Positions 5,333 to 6,327 of a stretch of DNA of 6,327 nt are shown in pieces (positions within the stretch are counted from its first letter, which is position 1; the number at the start of each line of letters is the position of its first letter). The stretch lies in contig DUWJ01000184.1 in the NCBI GenBank assembly GCA_012842765.1, forward strand, positions 1 to 6,327, in the 5' to 3' direction. The position numbers and the translations under genes were made by a program. Source of the stretch: Bacillota bacterium. Its GTDB lineage: Bacteria > Bacillota > DTU025. The notes under the pieces are model-generated. The model did no database searches and was not told where the DNA came from. It was given only the letters and a program-made list of their open reading frames with translations.

Positions 5333-6313
5333 ATGAAAAGGGGCAGTGTAATAGTCCTGGCTTTGGTATTGTTGCTGTCGATCTCTACTGGTGTATTTGC
5401 TGAGTCGAAGGTCCTGCTTTACACGTCTGTTCCACTGGAACTCGCTACGAACTTCGCAGACCAATTCATGAAGGCGAATAAAGGGATCAAGGTGGAAGTT
5501 TTTCGAGCTGGAAGCACTGATGTGGTCAACAAGATATGGGCTGAGGCTGATGCTGGCGGTATAAGGGCCGACGTAATATGGCTGGCTGATGCTGCAAGCT
5601 ACTACGCATTCAAGGACAAGGGCTTGCTATATCCGTACAAATCGCCGGAAGCCGCCCGCATTCCTTCAGCAATCAAGGACCCTGACGGATACTTTACAGG
5701 CGCTCGCATGATTAACATGGTAATTGGAATAAACACCAATTTAGTCAAGAAAGGATCCGAGCCAAAGACTTGGGATGACTTGCTCGGGTTTGGTTCTCGC
5801 GCCGCAATGGCGGACCCCCTCTATTCTGGTTCCAACTTCACTGTTGCAGCGGCTTTTGTTCAAAGAGACAAAGGTTGGAGCTGGTACGAGAAAGCGCGAA
5901 AATCTGGAATACAGGTTCTCAGGGGCAATTCAGATGTTTCGAGAGGTTTGGCTGCTGGCGAATTTGCAGCCTGCATGGTGCTGGACTACATGATTTATGA
6001 CCTTCAGAAGTCGGGAGCGCCGGTTGATTTTGTCTGGCCTGCCGACGGTGCGGTCTCAATTCCGAGTCCGGTAGCGATAGTTGCTGGGTCAAAGAATCTT
6101 GAGGCCTCCAAGGCATTTGTAGACTTCACTCTCTCGAAGAAGGGGCAGGAGCTATTGGTCAATGATGGTGTGATACCAGTGAGGCCAGATGTAGCTCCTC
6201 CGAAGGGAATGCCTACGGCAGATAAAATAAAGATGATGCCCGTTCCATTCCAATGGGCGGCTGATAACGCGTCTGCTATAAGGGAGACCTTCGAGAAAAT
6301 AATGTTCAAATAG
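5333..6313 (+). CDS. ABC transporter periplasmic substrate-binding protein (iron/AEP/phosphoglycerate class)
   Basis: 326 residues. The Sec signal peptide has basic MKR, a hydrophobic core (6-19) and a VFA-E cleavage site after residue 23; there is no lipobox cysteine. The mature part is a type 2 periplasmic binding protein: KVLLYTSVP (26-34), RADVIWLAD (78-86), GINTNLV (132-138), TWDDLL (146-151), ADPLYSGS (160-167), the helix RGNSDVSRGLAAGE (197-210) and LDYMIY (217-222). This pattern is shared by Fe3+, 2-aminoethylphosphonate and PgtC/AfuA-type phospho-organic binders. The adjacent Tyr-Tyr pair that FbpA-type iron binders carry near the last motif is Asp-Tyr here, which argues mildly against iron. 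Start choice: a frame from GTG 5270 adds 21 residues, but ATG 5333 has AGAGG 10 bases upstream and begins a textbook signal peptide. The last operon gene visible; permease and ATPase genes are expected past the right edge. Confidence 0.85.
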   Translation: MKRGSVIVLALVLLLSISTGVFAESKVLLYTSVPLELATNFADQFMKANKGIKVEVFRAGSTDVVNKIWAEADAGGIRADVIWLADAASYYAFKDKGLLYPYKSPEAARIPSAIKDPDGYFTGARMINMVIGINTNLVKKGSEPKTWDDLLGFGSRAAMADPLYSGSNFTVAAAFVQRDKGWSWYEKARKSGIQVLRGNSDVSRGLAAGEFAACMVLDYMIYDLQKSGAPVDFVWPADGAVSIPSPVAIVAGSKNLEASKAFVDFTLSKKGQELLVNDGVIPVRPDVAPPKGMPTADKIKMMPVPFQWAADNASAIRETFEKIMFK

Positions 6314-6327
6314 GTGCGTGTCGTGAA

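Noticed and set aside
1..6327. CRISPR arrays, insertion sequences, integrase or attachment sites next to the tRNA
   Set aside because: No direct repeat array, transposase signature, or repeat of the tRNA 3' end was seen elsewhere in the window.

Overview
The window reads as a chromosomal segment of a bacterium, most likely a member of the Bacillota outside the classical Bacillus and Clostridium groups (a Limnochordia-like or other deep-branching thermophile-type lineage). The reasons are a RemA/DUF370-type protein, a DUF501 domain joined to an exopolyphosphatase, a tRNA with encoded CCA, moderately GC-rich codon use, and an ABC solute-binding protein with a signal peptide but no lipobox cysteine. 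This placement is inference from gene content.

Left part (1-1900, + strand): a DUF501-Ppx/GppA fusion protein whose reading frame is already open at the window edge. The obvious internal GTG at 86 is therefore not its true start. A tRNA-Leu(UAA) gene follows, with its own extended -10 promoter upstream and a clear intrinsic terminator downstream.

Middle part (1900-3100): a 280-bp stretch without a convincing gene, then a minus-strand RemA/DUF370-like gene. Next comes a roughly 550-bp spacer. Its RemA-proximal half looks like frameshifted remnants of a minus-strand coding sequence, and its right end carries two inverted repeats that are candidate operators.

Right part (3100-6313, + strand): three co-directional genes. 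They are a GntR regulator of the HutC/UTRA type, a bacterial homologue of archaeal cyclic 2,3-diphosphoglycerate synthetase (cPGS), and a secreted ABC-type substrate-binding protein of the iron/2-aminoethylphosphonate/phosphoglycerate class. The 21-bp and 77-bp gaps and lack of an obvious terminator suggest an operon. The permease and ATPase genes would be expected just past the right edge.

The most interesting feature is this right-hand operon. A ligand-sensing repressor, an ATP-dependent enzyme known for making a phosphorylated three-carbon osmolyte, and an importer of a class that includes phospho-organic binders could together form an uptake and conversion module for a phosphorylated C3 compound. 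That functional link is a hypothesis; only the gene families and their order are seen directly.
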